From the NCBI RefSeq assembly GCF_031020795.1, contig NZ_JAVHJP010000001.1:532751-596750 (forward strand): a stretch of DNA of 64,000 bases, written 5' to 3'. This document shows positions 18,406-27,263 of this stretch, in pieces (the stretch's first letter is position 1; every line of letters starts with the position of its first letter). The position numbers were made by a program, and so were the translations under genes. Under the pieces are notes generated by a model. It did not search any database, was not told the DNA's origin, and saw nothing but the letters and a program-made list of their open reading frames with translations. The stretch comes from Hydrogenophaga pseudoflava. Its GTDB lineage: Bacteria > Pseudomonadota > Gammaproteobacteria > Burkholderiales > Burkholderiaceae_C.

Positions 18406-19199
18406 AGCCCGCAGCCCCCCTCAAAGGCACGCTGTTTCTCGTGCCAACACCGCTGGACTTCGGATGCACTCCGCAGGATCCCGCGGCACTGGCGCTGCTG
18501 CTGCCCAACGAAACCGTCCTGGTCGCGGCCCGCCTGAGACACTGGATTGCCGAGAACGCCAAAAGCGCCCGAGCCTTCCTCAAGCGGGTGGACGGTGACC
18601 GAGGGCTCGCGGTCCCGCTGCAAAGCATTCACATCACCGAACTGCCCCGCCAAGTCCACAAAAAAGGAGACCACACACCCACTGGTGCCGCCGACGCACA
18701 GGCCCGGGCGCTGCTCGATCCTGCGCTCCAGGGACACGACATGGGCATGGTGAGTGAAGCCGGAATGCCTGCGATCGCCGACCCCGGCGGTTCGGTAGTG
18801 CGTGCAGCACATGCCTTGGGCATTGAAGTCCGCCCGCTCACGGGCCCAATTTCACTGATGCTGGCGCTGGCGGCCAGCGGGTTGAACGGTCAGTCGTTTG
18901 CCTTCGTCGGTTATGTACCGCAAGACCCGGCCGAACGCGGCCGGCGCCTGCGCGAGCTGGAGTCGACCGCGCTCAAGGCCGGGCAGACCCAGATCCTGAT
19001 CGAAACACCCTACCGGAACGCCGCGCTCCTGCAAGCCCTGCTGCACACGCTGCACCCGCATACCCGGCTGGCGGTGGCCTGCGGCCTGGGCTTGCCGCTC
19101 CAATGCACCCGCAGCGCGCTGCTGAGCGAATGGAAATCAGGCGCCTTGGCCGCCGGACTGCCACTGGATCTGCCGGCGGTTTTCCTGCTGGGGCGCTGA
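18402..19199 (+). CDS. Tetrapyrrole-methylase-fold SAM-dependent methyltransferase (RsmI-like)
   Basis: The protein belongs to the tetrapyrrole methylase fold used by RsmI, which 2'-O-methylates C1402 of 16S rRNA. In its 265 residues I see TLFLVPTPLDFG at the N-terminus, MGMVSEAGMPAIADPG (the RsmI-like VSDAGTP site) and ETPYRNAALLQAL. It is shorter than and divergent from classic RsmI, so the substrate is not certain and no symbol is given. It starts with GTG overlapping the maf stop by 4 nt, so the two are translationally coupled. It converges with galU, 12 bp away. Confidence 0.85.
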   Translation: MKPAAPLKGTLFLVPTPLDFGCTPQDPAALALLLPNETVLVAARLRHWIAENAKSARAFLKRVDGDRGLAVPLQSIHITELPRQVHKKGDHTPTGAADAQARALLDPALQGHDMGMVSEAGMPAIADPGGSVVRAAHALGIEVRPLTGPISLMLALAASGLNGQSFAFVGYVPQDPAERGRRLRELESTALKAGQTQILIETPYRNAALLQALLHTLHPHTRLAVACGLGLPLQCTRSALLSEWKSGALAAGLPLDLPAVFLLGR

Positions 19200-19211
19200 A
19201 GCGCCCTCCGG

Positions 19212-20099
19212 TCAGGCGGCCAGGGCCGCCTGCATGTGGGCCCGCACCGCCGCACTCAGGTCCGGATTCGCCAGAGCCAGATCGATGGTGGCCTGCAGGA
19301 ACCCCTCCTTGCTGCCACAGTCGTAGCGCTTGCCGTCGTAGCGGAAGGCGTAGACCTTTTCGGTCCCGATCAGAGCTGCAATGCCGTCGGTCAGCTGGAT
19401 CTCGCCTCCGGCACCACGGGGCTGGCGACGGATGCTCTCGAACACGCCCGGCGTGAGGATGTAGCGCCCCGCCACCGCCAGCGTCGAGGGGGCCACGGCC
19501 GGCTTCGGTTTCTCGACCATGGCGAACACCTCGGCGACTTCGGCATGAGCGCCATGCACATCCACCACACCATATCGCCCGGTGTCTTCCTTGGGCACGT
19601 CCTGCACCGCCAGCACGGTTCCCGGATGTGTCCTGTAGGCCTCCACCATCTGCTGCAGCACCGTCGGCCCGCCCGCGTTCTGACGTGTACCGAGCATCAG
19701 GTCGTCGGCCAGCAGCACTGCAAACGGCTCATTGCCCACCACCCGCTCCGCGCACAGCACGGCATGCCCGAGACCCAAGGGACGTGGCTGGCGGATGAAG
19801 ACACAGTCCATGTCCTCCGGCTTGATGTCATGCACCAGCTTGAGCAACTCGGTCTTGTTGCCCCGCTCCAGCTCATACTCCAGTTCAAAGGCCGCATCGA
19901 AATGATCACCGATGGCGCGCTTGTGGCGCCCCGTGATGAAGATCATCTCCCTAATCCCGGCCGCATACGCCTCCTCGACCGCGTACTGGATCAGTGGCTT
20001 GTCCACCACCGGAAGCATCTCTTTAGGAATGGCCTTGGTGGCTGGCAGAAAACGGGTTCCAAGCCCGCCCACCGGAAACACCGCTTTTTGAATACGCAT
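19212..20099 (-). CDS. galU: UTP-glucose-1-phosphate uridylyltransferase
   Basis: GalU makes UDP-glucose for surface polysaccharide and sugar-nucleotide synthesis. The 295-residue protein has the nucleotide-binding [21 protein letters not shown], the Gln/Asp region around [15 protein letters not shown] and LLADDLMLG, and MVEKPKPA. The ATG at 20097-20099 is preceded by GAGAGG at a suitable spacing; an upstream ATG would add eight residues without support. It lies 27 nt after the S49 peptidase gene stop region and may be read from it. Confidence 0.96.
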   Translation of the reverse strand: MRIQKAVFPVGGLGTRFLPATKAIPKEMLPVVDKPLIQYAVEEAYAAGIREMIFITGRHKRAIGDHFDAAFELEYELERGNKTELLKLVHDIKPEDMDCVFIRQPRPLGLGHAVLCAERVVGNEPFAVLLADDLMLGTRQNAGGPTVLQQMVEAYRTHPGTVLAVQDVPKEDTGRYGVVDVHGAHAEVAEVFAMVEKPKPAVAPSTLAVAGRYILTPGVFESIRRQPRGAGGEIQLTDGIAALIGTEKVYAFRYDGKRYDCGSKEGFLQATIDLALANPDLSAAVRAHMQAALAA

Positions 20100-20126
20100 C
20101 GTCTTTTCCTCTCTGGTTTTCAAAAA

Positions 20127-21110
20127 TCACCGCACTTCAATGCCAACGCCACGCGCGGCCTTGAAAATACCTTCGCCCATGTGCACGCCCAGCTCGCGGG
20201 CCAGTCTCAGCCCCACGTTTTCGCGCTGTGTGTAGTCCACGATGTCCTCGGCCTTGACCACCTCGCGCGCCACATAGTCCAAGCTGCCCAGACCATCGGC
20301 CAACCCCTGCTGCACCGCCTGCTGGCCGCTCCAGACGAGTCCGGTGAACGTGTCTGGTGTCTCCTTGAGGCGCGCACCCCGACCCTTCTTGACCACCTCG
20401 ATGAACTGCGCGTGGATTTCGCCCAGCATGGACTGGATATACGCCCGCTGTGCATCGTCCTGCGGACTGAAAGGATCGAGCATGGCCTTGTTCTGGCCCG
20501 CCACCATCAGACGGCGCTCCACGCCCACCTTGTCCATCAGACCAGTGAACCCGAATCCCTCCATCAGCACGCCAATGCTGCCCACCAGACTGGCCTTGTC
20601 GACGTAGATCTCGTCGGCCGCCGCAGCGATGTAGTAAGCGGCGGAGGCACAGGTCTCCTCCACCACCGCATAGACCTTTTTCTGGTGCAGGGACTTCAGC
20701 CGTGTAATCTCGTCGTTGATGATGCCGGCCTGCACCGGGCTGCCTCCGGGGGAGTCGATCAGCAGCACCACCGCCCGGGCACCTTCGTCCTCGAACGCTG
20801 CCCGCACCGAACTGAGCACGTTGTCGGCACTGGCCTCGGCACCTGACGCGATTTCTCCCTTGACCTCGATCAGTGCGGTGTGCGGTGCGCTTACGGCTCC
20901 GGACATTTCCGCCTGCTTGAACCACAGCCAGAGAACCGAGCCGATGATCGCCAGCCAGGTCAACCGGAAAAACGTCTTCCAGCGGCGCGCGGCACGCTGC
21001 TCGCGCAGCGTCTCGAACACCAGCTTCTCAAGGGTTTCCCGCTCCCAGCCCACCTCTTGACGCGAGGGTGAGGACGCCGGCGTCAGGTTGTCCAGTGGAT
21101 CGTTGTTCAT
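20127..21110 (-). CDS. S49 family (SppA/SohB-like) membrane peptidase
   Basis: This is a signal-peptide-peptidase-like serine protease anchored in the inner membrane. The 327-residue protein has one N-terminal transmembrane helix (TWLAIIGSVLWLWF), then the protease domain with IDSPGGSPVQAG (oxyanion region), the nucleophile Ser in TCASAAYYIAAAAD and the general-base Lys in VDKASLVGSIGVL. It is the short, single-domain form rather than the ~600-residue E. coli SppA. The ATG at 21108-21110 is 11 nt after the Rieske gene stop. Order rne/rluC-gph-Rieske-sppA is common in Burkholderiales. Confidence 0.93.
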   Translation of the reverse strand: MNNDPLDNLTPASSPSRQEVGWERETLEKLVFETLREQRAARRWKTFFRLTWLAIIGSVLWLWFKQAEMSGAVSAPHTALIEVKGEIASGAEASADNVLSSVRAAFEDEGARAVVLLIDSPGGSPVQAGIINDEITRLKSLHQKKVYAVVEETCASAAYYIAAAADEIYVDKASLVGSIGVLMEGFGFTGLMDKVGVERRLMVAGQNKAMLDPFSPQDDAQRAYIQSMLGEIHAQFIEVVKKGRGARLKETPDTFTGLVWSGQQAVQQGLADGLGSLDYVAREVVKAEDIVDYTQRENVGLRLARELGVHMGEGIFKAARGVGIEVR

Positions 21111-21121
21111 CGTGGTCCAGG

Positions 21122-21496
21122 TCAAAACGCCAGCGGCGCAAACGGGTATTGTGCCTGCCAGTAGACAACCCCTTGCCGCTCCTGAAGCGGCACAACCACC
21201 AACCCTCCGCGGCAAGGCCCGCCTCTGCAGGCTCCCGTCGCCGGCTCGTAGGCCGCACCGTGCGTCGAGCACAGCAGCCATTGCCCGGTGTCGTCAAAGA
21301 AGCGGTTGGGTTGCCAATCCATCTCCATTGCCACGTGCGCGCAGCGGTTGAGATAGGCATGAGCCAGTCCGCGGTAGCGGATAGCAAACGCCCTGCACGT
21401 CTGCCCGGCATACATCACATCAAAGGGCACCGCCAACCCGCCGTCCCGCAGATCGTGGCTGTTGCACAGCGGATGCAGATCGTTGGCACCGTTCAT
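21122..21496 (-). CDS. Rieske [2Fe-2S] protein
   Basis: The 124-residue stand-alone Rieske ferredoxin has both cluster-binding motifs: NRCAHV (Cys-x-His) and CSTHGAAYEPATGACRGGP (Cys-x-x-His). No oxygenase catalytic domain is attached and no oxygenase lies nearby, so the electron partner is unknown. A clean Shine-Dalgarno (GAGGACAGG) precedes the ATG, 9 nt after the HAD phosphatase gene stop. Co-location with a HAD phosphatase and the S49 peptidase is conserved in related genomes, but no shared function is established. Confidence 0.92.
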   Translation of the reverse strand: MNGANDLHPLCNSHDLRDGGLAVPFDVMYAGQTCRAFAIRYRGLAHAYLNRCAHVAMEMDWQPNRFFDDTGQWLLCSTHGAAYEPATGACRGGPCRGGLVVVPLQERQGVVYWQAQYPFAPLAF

Positions 21497-21505
21497 CGCC
21501 TGTCC

Positions 21506-22165
21506 TCAGGCATGCATTTGCAGCCAGCCGCTCAGTTCAGCCACCGAGTGGGCGACAAACCTCGGGGAAAAAGAGGCAAATGCGGCGGGCTCGTGGGCGC
21601 CGTAGCTCACCCCAACGCTGTCGCAACCGGCATTAACCGCCATCTGCAGATCATGGGTGGTGTCTCCGACCATCAGGGTTCGGGCCGGCTCCACACCGAA
21701 CTCTCGCATCAGCTGTTCCAGCATCAACGGGCTCGGCTTGCCCGCCGTTTCGTCGGCCGTGCGCGAGCCGTCAAACACACCGCGGAGTTCCACGGCATCC
21801 AGCGCCTCATCCAGCCCACGGCGACTTTTGCCCGTCGCCACCACCAGCCAGTGGTGGCGCTCCTTGAGAGAGGACAGCATGGGCAACACGCCTTCGAACA
21901 GGCTGATGTCGTGCTGGTGGGACAGGTAGTGATGGCGGTAGCGCTCTCCCAGCCGAGGGTAGAGCTCTGCAGGCACATCGGGTGCAGCATGGGCCAGGGC
22001 CTGCATCAGACCCATGCCGATGACGTAGCTCGCCGCCACATCGCTGGGCACCGTACCGCCCACATCGCGCACCGCCGACTGAATGCAGCGCACGATGATG
22101 GCGGTGGAGTCGAACAGGGTACCGTCCCAGTCGAAGGCAATGAGGTCGTAGTGGCGCGGGCGCAT
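21506..22165 (-). CDS. HAD-family phosphatase (phosphoglycolate phosphatase-like)
   Basis: The 219-residue protein is a subfamily IA HAD hydrolase. Motif I is FDWDGTLFDST with the nucleophile Asp, motif II is VVATGKSRRGLDE, motif III includes KPSPLMLEQL, and motif IV is VGDTTHDLQMAVNAG. It most resembles Gph-type phosphatases; the real substrate could be another small phosphoester. The ATG at 22163-22165 gives the conserved RHYDLIAFDWDGT start; a longer reading crosses the terminator that follows the H-NS-like gene. It is likely first in the HAD-Rieske-S49 set. Confidence 0.9.
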   Translation of the reverse strand: MRPRHYDLIAFDWDGTLFDSTAIIVRCIQSAVRDVGGTVPSDVAASYVIGMGLMQALAHAAPDVPAELYPRLGERYRHHYLSHQHDISLFEGVLPMLSSLKERHHWLVVATGKSRRGLDEALDAVELRGVFDGSRTADETAGKPSPLMLEQLMREFGVEPARTLMVGDTTHDLQMAVNAGCDSVGVSYGAHEPAAFASFSPRFVAHSVAELSGWLQMHA

Positions 22166-22208
22166 GGGAACGGAGGGGGTGTGCAGCAGATTATTGCTGC
22201 TGCGCAAC

Positions 22209-22230
22209 AAAAAGGCACCCGCAGGTGCCC
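22209..22230 (-). terminator. Intrinsic terminator after the H-NS-like gene
   Basis: GGCACC (22214-22219) pairs with 22224-22229 and is followed on the minus strand by TTTTT. It lies about 25 nt after the H-NS-like stop. Confidence 0.7.
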
Positions 22231-22254
22231 TGTGAACCATGAGGTTATTGATCC

Positions 22255-22563
22255 TCAGATCCGGAAATCCTCAAGGCTCTTGCCAGCTGCGAGCACGGCG
22301 CGCACCCATTCAGGCTTGCGACCGGGGCCACCTGCCCACAACTCTCCATTGGGACCACGGTACTTGGCCGCCGCCTTGGATTTCGACTTGGCGGCCTTCT
22401 TGACACCCGCCGTTGCACCACCCAAATCAGCCACCGTGATGCCGTATTCTTTCATCTTCGCCTTGATGTCGGCGATGGTGGCGGCCAGTTCGTTCTTGCG
22501 CGCCTGCTCGGCCTGATTCATCAGTTCCTGCGCCTGCGCCATCAGCTCAGAATAGGTTGCCAT
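22255..22563 (-). CDS. H-NS family DNA-binding protein
   Basis: The ~102-residue protein is a short H-NS/MvaT-like nucleoid protein of the type found in multiple copies in Burkholderiales. An N-terminal coiled coil (ELMAQAQELMNQAEQARKNEL, here cited by its first part ELMAQAQELMNQ) is followed by a Lys/Ala linker (KKAAKSKSKAAA). The C-terminal DNA-binding motif has RGPNGELWAGGPGRKPEW. The ATG at 22561-22563 has AAGGA upstream. It lies between rluC and the HAD gene in an otherwise conserved cluster and has its own terminator, so it looks like an independent unit. Confidence 0.92.
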   Translation of the reverse strand: MATYSELMAQAQELMNQAEQARKNELAATIADIKAKMKEYGITVADLGGATAGVKKAAKSKSKAAAKYRGPNGELWAGGPGRKPEWVRAVLAAGKSLEDFRI

Positions 22564-22639
22564 TGTGTATCCTTTGATTTTGGTGAACTTCAGCGAAATA
22601 GACATCCCAACGATGCCCGCGGGAATTCTAATTGAATTT

Positions 22640-23626
22640 TCAAGCGCCGGACCAAGAGCGCAGCTCGACGGGCAATTCAGAATGTAACTCCATCGGCTGC
22701 CCAGAAATAGGATGGGTCAGGCGCAATCGCCAGGCATGAAGAAACATTCGTCGCAAGCCCGCCTTGGCCATTAGCCGATTGAGCTCAAAATCTCCGTACT
22801 TGTCGTCACCCACGATCGGGTGGCCGGCATGAGAGAGATGCACACGAATCTGGTGTGTCCGACCGGTCTTGATCGTCACCTCCAGCAAACTCATGCCCTG
22901 CGGACATGCCACCTCCAGACTCGCCGGCGCGGGCAGATATGTTCTTACCGCCACCAGCGTGACGGCACGCATGGCATCGGGATGATCGGCATCGACCACC
23001 CGCACGCGCCGCTCTCCGTCGGGCAGCAGGTATTTGTGCAGCGGCTGGTCCAGCACCTTCAGCCGGGATGGCCAACGCCCGCGGACCAGCGCCAAATAGG
23101 TCTTGCCGGTTTCCCGCTCCCGGAATTGATCCTGCAAGGACTTGAGGGCGCTCTTCTTCTTGGCAATCAGCAAAAGACCACTGGTTTCACGGTCCAGCCG
23201 ATGAACCAATTCGAGGAACCGGGCATCCGGGCGGGCCCTGCGCAACTGTTCAATGACCCCGAAACTGACCCCGCTGCCGCCGTGCACCGCCACACCCGCC
23301 GGTTTGTCCAGCGCCAGAAAGGCATCGTCTTCATGGATCACCGGGAAATCACGCCCCGGAACCGAAAGCACCGCTTTCTCCGCCGCGCGCTCTGAAAGCC
23401 GGATAGGAGGAATGCGCAGCACATCCCCGGCCTGCACCCTGTCGTCCGCTGAAATCCTGCCCTTGTTGCGGCGCACCTCTCCCGACCGGATGATTCGGTA
23501 AATGTGGGTCTTCGGTACGCCCTTGAGCTCGCGAAACAGGAAATTGTCCAGCCGCTGCCCGGCCGAATCTTCGTCCACAAGCAGATGACGCACAGCCCCG
23601 AGGCCGTCGGAAACAGGAGAATTCAA
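22640..23626 (-). CDS. rluC: 23S rRNA pseudouridine synthase RluC
   Basis: RluC isomerises U955, U2504 and U2580 of 23S rRNA. The 328-residue protein has an N-terminal S4 RNA-binding domain (GQRLDNFLFRELKG ... YRIIRSGEVRRNKGR) and the RluA-type catalytic domain with the active Asp in HRLDRETSGLLL and the KTYLALVRG segment. The start is a TTG (MNSPVSDG), because no in-frame ATG or GTG is available at the right distance; a GTG 11 codons in is the alternative. It is divergent from rne, the widely conserved rne-rluC arrangement. Confidence 0.94.
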   Translation of the reverse strand: MNSPVSDGLGAVRHLLVDEDSAGQRLDNFLFRELKGVPKTHIYRIIRSGEVRRNKGRISADDRVQAGDVLRIPPIRLSERAAEKAVLSVPGRDFPVIHEDDAFLALDKPAGVAVHGGSGVSFGVIEQLRRARPDARFLELVHRLDRETSGLLLIAKKKSALKSLQDQFRERETGKTYLALVRGRWPSRLKVLDQPLHKYLLPDGERRVRVVDADHPDAMRAVTLVAVRTYLPAPASLEVACPQGMSLLEVTIKTGRTHQIRVHLSHAGHPIVGDDKYGDFELNRLMAKAGLRRMFLHAWRLRLTHPISGQPMELHSELPVELRSWSGA

Positions 23627-24257
23627 GGGAAAAACACCATCAGACCCGCGCCACCATCCGGGGCAGCCCCCTATAATGCGTCACGCCAGTCGCGCGTTGT
23701 AAGTGATTGATTTTCCTGAGTTTAAGGCAGTCACGTTCAGCGACCCGGAACAGCGACCCTGTAACCGGATGTGATTGGCAATCCGTGCCACCTGCGGCAC
23801 CCGGTTCGAACCGTCCTGTGCGCGGCGTCCCAGACGCCTTCTTGACGGCCAGCGATCCGGACGGATGCCACAGGAAAGCCGGCCAAAGAGTAGCGAACCA
23901 GATTACGGAATACCCCAATCGGTCAGCCTTTGTTGCAACGCCATGCGCGGGCAAGAGCGGCTGACCGAGGACAAAGTGAAGACAGTGACCGAACCGGCAA
24001 GATCCATGTCGACGACATCCATCAAGCCCCGCCTGCTCACCCACATCCACGCGCCTACGCCCTGACCCGGCCGCAGGGCCCTGGTGCGCCACTGTGCGTA
24101 CCTCCCCTGCCAACGGACCACCCGATGAAGTCGGGACACCACCGGGTCAACGGCTCTCCGGCAATTCCTCCCGTTCGCGTTCTTTCGCTGGCTTGCGGCA
24201 TCCTGGTGTGCGGCCTGTCCGCCCACCTTGTCAGCGACAGTGAAAAGGAAACGCAAC
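23627..24257. other. rluC-rne divergent region and rne 5' leader (~630 bp)
   Basis: No gene is supported here. A perfect TATAAT (23672-23677, plus strand; ATTATA on the minus strand can serve rluC) would give an rne leader of about 570 nt. The leader contains short inverted repeats such as GGTTCGAACC (about 23802-23811) and no long reading frame with recognisable features. In E. coli the long rne 5' UTR binds RNase E and mediates feedback degradation of its own mRNA; a similar role here is inferred from length and position only. The sequence does not resemble the enterobacterial element. Confidence 0.6.
23672..23677 (+). promoter_or_regulatory. -10 element (TATAAT) for rne
   Basis: A perfect TATAAT lies about 580 bp before the rne ATG, with no matching -35 consensus at 16-18 bp. 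It is close to the rluC start on the other strand and may be shared in part. Confidence 0.5.
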
Positions 24258-27158
24258 ATGAAGCGCATGCTGATCAACGCCACGCAGGCCGAAGAGCGCC
24301 GCCTGGCGATAGTGGACGGGCAGAAACTGCTCGACTACGAAATCGAAATCGAGGGACGCGAACAGCGCAAGGGCAACATCTACAAGGCGGTCGTCACCCG
24401 CGTCGAGCCCTCGCTCGAAGCCTGTTTCGTCGATTACGGCGAAGACCGGCACGGCTTCCTGCCGTTCAAGGAAATCTCCAAACAGTACTTCCAGGGCAAT
24501 GTCTCTCCGTCACAGGCCCGCATCAACGATGTGATCAAGGAAGGCCAGGAGTTGCTGGTCCAGGTCGAGAAGGAAGAGCGCGGCAACAAGGGCGCAGCCC
24601 TGACCACCTTTGTGAGCCTGGCCGGCCGCTACGTGGTGCTGATGCCCAACAACCCGCGCGGAGGCGGCGTGAGCCGCCGCATCGAGGGCGAGGACCGCCA
24701 GGAACTCAAGGCGGCACTCGACCAGCTCGAGTACCCCAATGGCATGAGCATCATCGCGCGCACCGCCGGCATCGGCCGCGAGGCGGCCGAGCTGCAGTGG
24801 GACCTGAACTACCTCCTCAAGCTGTGGAACGCCATCGACGGCGCCGCGAAGGGCGGCAAGGGCGCCTTCCTGATCTACCAGGAATCGAGCCTGGTGATCC
24901 GCGCGATCCGCGACTACTTCAACAGCGACATCGGCGAGATCCTGATCGACACCGACGACATCTACGAACAGGCTCACCAGTTCATGAGCCACGTGATGCC
25001 AGAGCACGGTCACCGCGTCAAGCGCTACCGCGACGACGCGCCGCTGTTCAGCCGTTTCCAGATCGAACACCAGATCGAGACCGCCTACAGCCGCATCGTG
25101 CAGTTGCCCAGCGGCGGCGCAATCGTGATCGACCAGACCGAAGCCCTGGTGGCGGTGGACGTGAACTCGGCGCGCGCCATCAAGGGCGGTGACATCGAGG
25201 AAACCGCGACCCGCACCAACCTGGAAGCCGCCGACGAAGTGGCGCGCCAGGCCCGCCTGCGCGACCTCGGTGGCCTGATCGTGATCGACTTCATCGACAT
25301 GGAGGAGTCGAAGAACCGCCGCGAGGTGGAGAACCGCCTGCGCGACGCGCTGCGCCAGGACCGCGCCCGCGTGCAGTTCGGCTCCATCAGCAAGTTCGGC
25401 CTGCTCGAAATGAGCCGCCAGCGCCTCAAGCCCACGCTCAGCGAGGGTTCGTCCATCCCCTGCCCGCGCTGCGGCGGCTCCGGCCACATCCGCGACACGG
25501 AAAGCTCGGCGCTGCAGATCCTGCGCGTGATCCAGGAAGAGTCGCTCAAGGACAGCACGGCCGCCGTGCTGGTGCAGGTTCCAGTCGAAGTGGCCAGCTT
25601 CCTACTCAATGAGAAGCGCACCGAGATCACCAAGATCGAACTCAAGCAGCGCATCAATGTGCTGCTGGTGCCCAACAAGTCGCTGGACACGCCGAACTAC
25701 AAGCTCGAACGCCTCAAGCACGACGACCCGCGCCTGGACAACCTCGACTCGAGCTACAAGCTGGCCGAGGAAGTGGACGATGTGGCCAGCTTCACGAGGC
25801 GCAGCCAGGAGCGCACCAACAAGCAGGAGCCGGTGATCAAGGGCGTGCTGCCCGATGGCCCGGCGCCGGTGGCCGCGCCCAAGCCGGAGGCGGCGGCCAC
25901 CACGCCGGTGGCCGCCGCCCCTGCGGTGGTGATCGAGCCTGCAGCGGCGTGCATCGCGCCCCCTGCCGAGAAAGGCTTCTTCGGCTGGCTCAAGAGCCTG
26001 TTCGGCGTGGCGCCCGCTGCGGCACCGGCCGTTTCCACCCCAGCACCGACCGCCACCGAGACGCCGAAAACCGAGCGTGGAGAAAGCAAGCCGGCAAGGG
26101 ATGGCCGTGGCCGCGGTGGTCGCAACGGTGAAGGGCGTGGGGACCGCAGCGAGCGCCAGGGCAACCGCCCGGCCCGTGGCGAGAACCGGGGGGAGCGCGC
26201 CGAGGTCCAGGGCCGTGGCAACGGCGAAGGCCGCCGCGGGGACAACCGCTCCGAGGGCCGCAACGGCGAGCCGCGGGGCGAGCGCGTCGAAGGACAGGGT
26301 CGCAACGGCGGGCGCCGTGACAACCGTCGCGACAACCGCCCGGACCAGGCCGCCGAGAGCGCGGCGCTGGAAGGACAGGTCAGCGCCATTCCGGCAGGAG
26401 ACACACCCGAAGCAGCCCCGGAAGGTGCGCGCCGCGAACGCCGCGGTGGACGAGGCGACAACCGCCGGCGTCAAGGGCAGGAACCCGGCGACAACACGCC
26501 GCAGGGTGTGACCGACGCCGCTGTGCTCCCCGCGTCTCTGGCAGACGCGCCCCCGGAGCAGTCGCTGTCGGAACCTGCCGACGCCGTGCCCGAAGGCGAG
26601 GCCTCCGCGCCCCGCGCTCCGCGTGAACGCCGCAGCCGCGACCGCTACGGTCGCGATCGCCGCGAGCGCGCACCGCGCGAAGGCGACACCCGTGAAGAAG
26701 CCTCTTCCGGCACAGACGCAACGCCCTCCGTGATGGCCGAGCAGGACGAGCAGCGCCCGGTGCGCAGCTATTTCACCCAGCCTGTTGCGGCTCCTTCGCA
26801 GACCGACCCGGCCCCTGCGGCGGCGGTGGAACTGGCAGTGGCTCCGGTGCTGGCGGCGCCCCCGTCCCCTGCTCCTGCGGTGGCTGTGGCCGCATCTGCA
26901 GGTGGCATGCCCAAGGTCGTGCCGTACACCCTGTCTATGGGTGACCTGCACAGCGTGGCCCAAGCCAGCGGACTGGAATGGGTGAACTCGGACGCCGCCA
27001 AGGTGGCCGAAATCCAGGCCGCCATCGCGGCCGAACCCAAGCCGATCCATGTGCCTCGTGAACCCAAGCCTGTGCTGGTGGTCGATGAAGGCCCTCTCGT
27101 GCTGGTGGAGACCCGCAAGGACCTGCGCGATGTGAACCTGCCGTTCGAGAACCGCTGA
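24258..27158 (+). CDS. rne: Ribonuclease E
   Basis: RNase E is the main single-strand endoribonuclease for mRNA decay and rRNA/tRNA processing. The 966-residue protein has an S1 domain (~residues 35-120) and the RNase E/G catalytic core. The metal-binding Asp residues sit at ~301 (AVDVNSAR) and ~344 (IVIDFIDM), and the zinc-link cysteines at ~402 and 405 (CPRCGGSG). The C-terminal half is low-complexity: Pro/Ala-rich, then Arg/Gly-rich with repeated RGE, RGD and NRR units (~620-740), ending in a conserved short domain ([15 protein letters not shown]...). AAGGA precedes the ATG at 24258. Confidence 0.96.
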   Translation: MKRMLINATQAEERRLAIVDGQKLLDYEIEIEGREQRKGNIYKAVVTRVEPSLEACFVDYGEDRHGFLPFKEISKQYFQGNVSPSQARINDVIKEGQELLVQVEKEERGNKGAALTTFVSLAGRYVVLMPNNPRGGGVSRRIEGEDRQELKAALDQLEYPNGMSIIARTAGIGREAAELQWDLNYLLKLWNAIDGAAKGGKGAFLIYQESSLVIRAIRDYFNSDIGEILIDTDDIYEQAHQFMSHVMPEHGHRVKRYRDDAPLFSRFQIEHQIETAYSRIVQLPSGGAIVIDQTEALVAVDVNSARAIKGGDIEETATRTNLEAADEVARQARLRDLGGLIVIDFIDMEESKNRREVENRLRDALRQDRARVQFGSISKFGLLEMSRQRLKPTLSEGSSIPCPRCGGSGHIRDTESSALQILRVIQEESLKDSTAAVLVQVPVEVASFLLNEKRTEITKIELKQRINVLLVPNKSLDTPNYKLERLKHDDPRLDNLDSSYKLAEEVDDVASFTRRSQERTNKQEPVIKGVLPDGPAPVAAPKPEAAATTPVAAAPAVVIEPAAACIAPPAEKGFFGWLKSLFGVAPAAAPAVSTPAPTATETPKTERGESKPARDGRGRGGRNGEGRGDRSERQGNRPARGENRGERAEVQGRGNGEGRRGDNRSEGRNGEPRGERVEGQGRNGGRRDNRRDNRPDQAAESAALEGQVSAIPAGDTPEAAPEGARRERRGGRGDNRRRQGQEPGDNTPQGVTDAAVLPASLADAPPEQSLSEPADAVPEGEASAPRAPRERRSRDRYGRDRRERAPREGDTREEASSGTDATPSVMAEQDEQRPVRSYFTQPVAAPSQTDPAPAAAVELAVAPVLAAPPSPAPAVAVAASAGGMPKVVPYTLSMGDLHSVAQASGLEWVNSDAAKVAEIQAAIAAEPKPIHVPREPKPVLVVDEGPLVLVETRKDLRDVNLPFENR

Positions 27159-27185
27159 TCGCGCAACGGCCAGAGGCTCCCCTTG

Positions 27186-27216
27186 AAAAAAAGCCGACCC
27201 AGGGTCGGCTTTTTTC
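27186..27216. terminator. Bidirectional terminator between rne and the hem cluster
   Basis: A 9-bp stem (27192-27200, AGCCGACCC, with 27202-27210) is flanked by A7 and T6, so it can end transcription in both directions. Confidence 0.9.
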
Positions 27217-27263
27217 TTGGCCTCGACGGCTGGTGACCGAATCCGGGGTCGATCGGGCGGTGT

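Noticed and set aside
23795-23820. A GGTTCGAACC-containing stretch resembling a tRNA T-loop
   Set aside because: No acceptor, D or anticodon stems can be formed around it; it is only a short inverted repeat in the rne leader.
23707-24065. Small open frames inside the rne leader
   Set aside because: No ribosome sites, no family features, and mutually overlapping; the interval is better explained as a leader.
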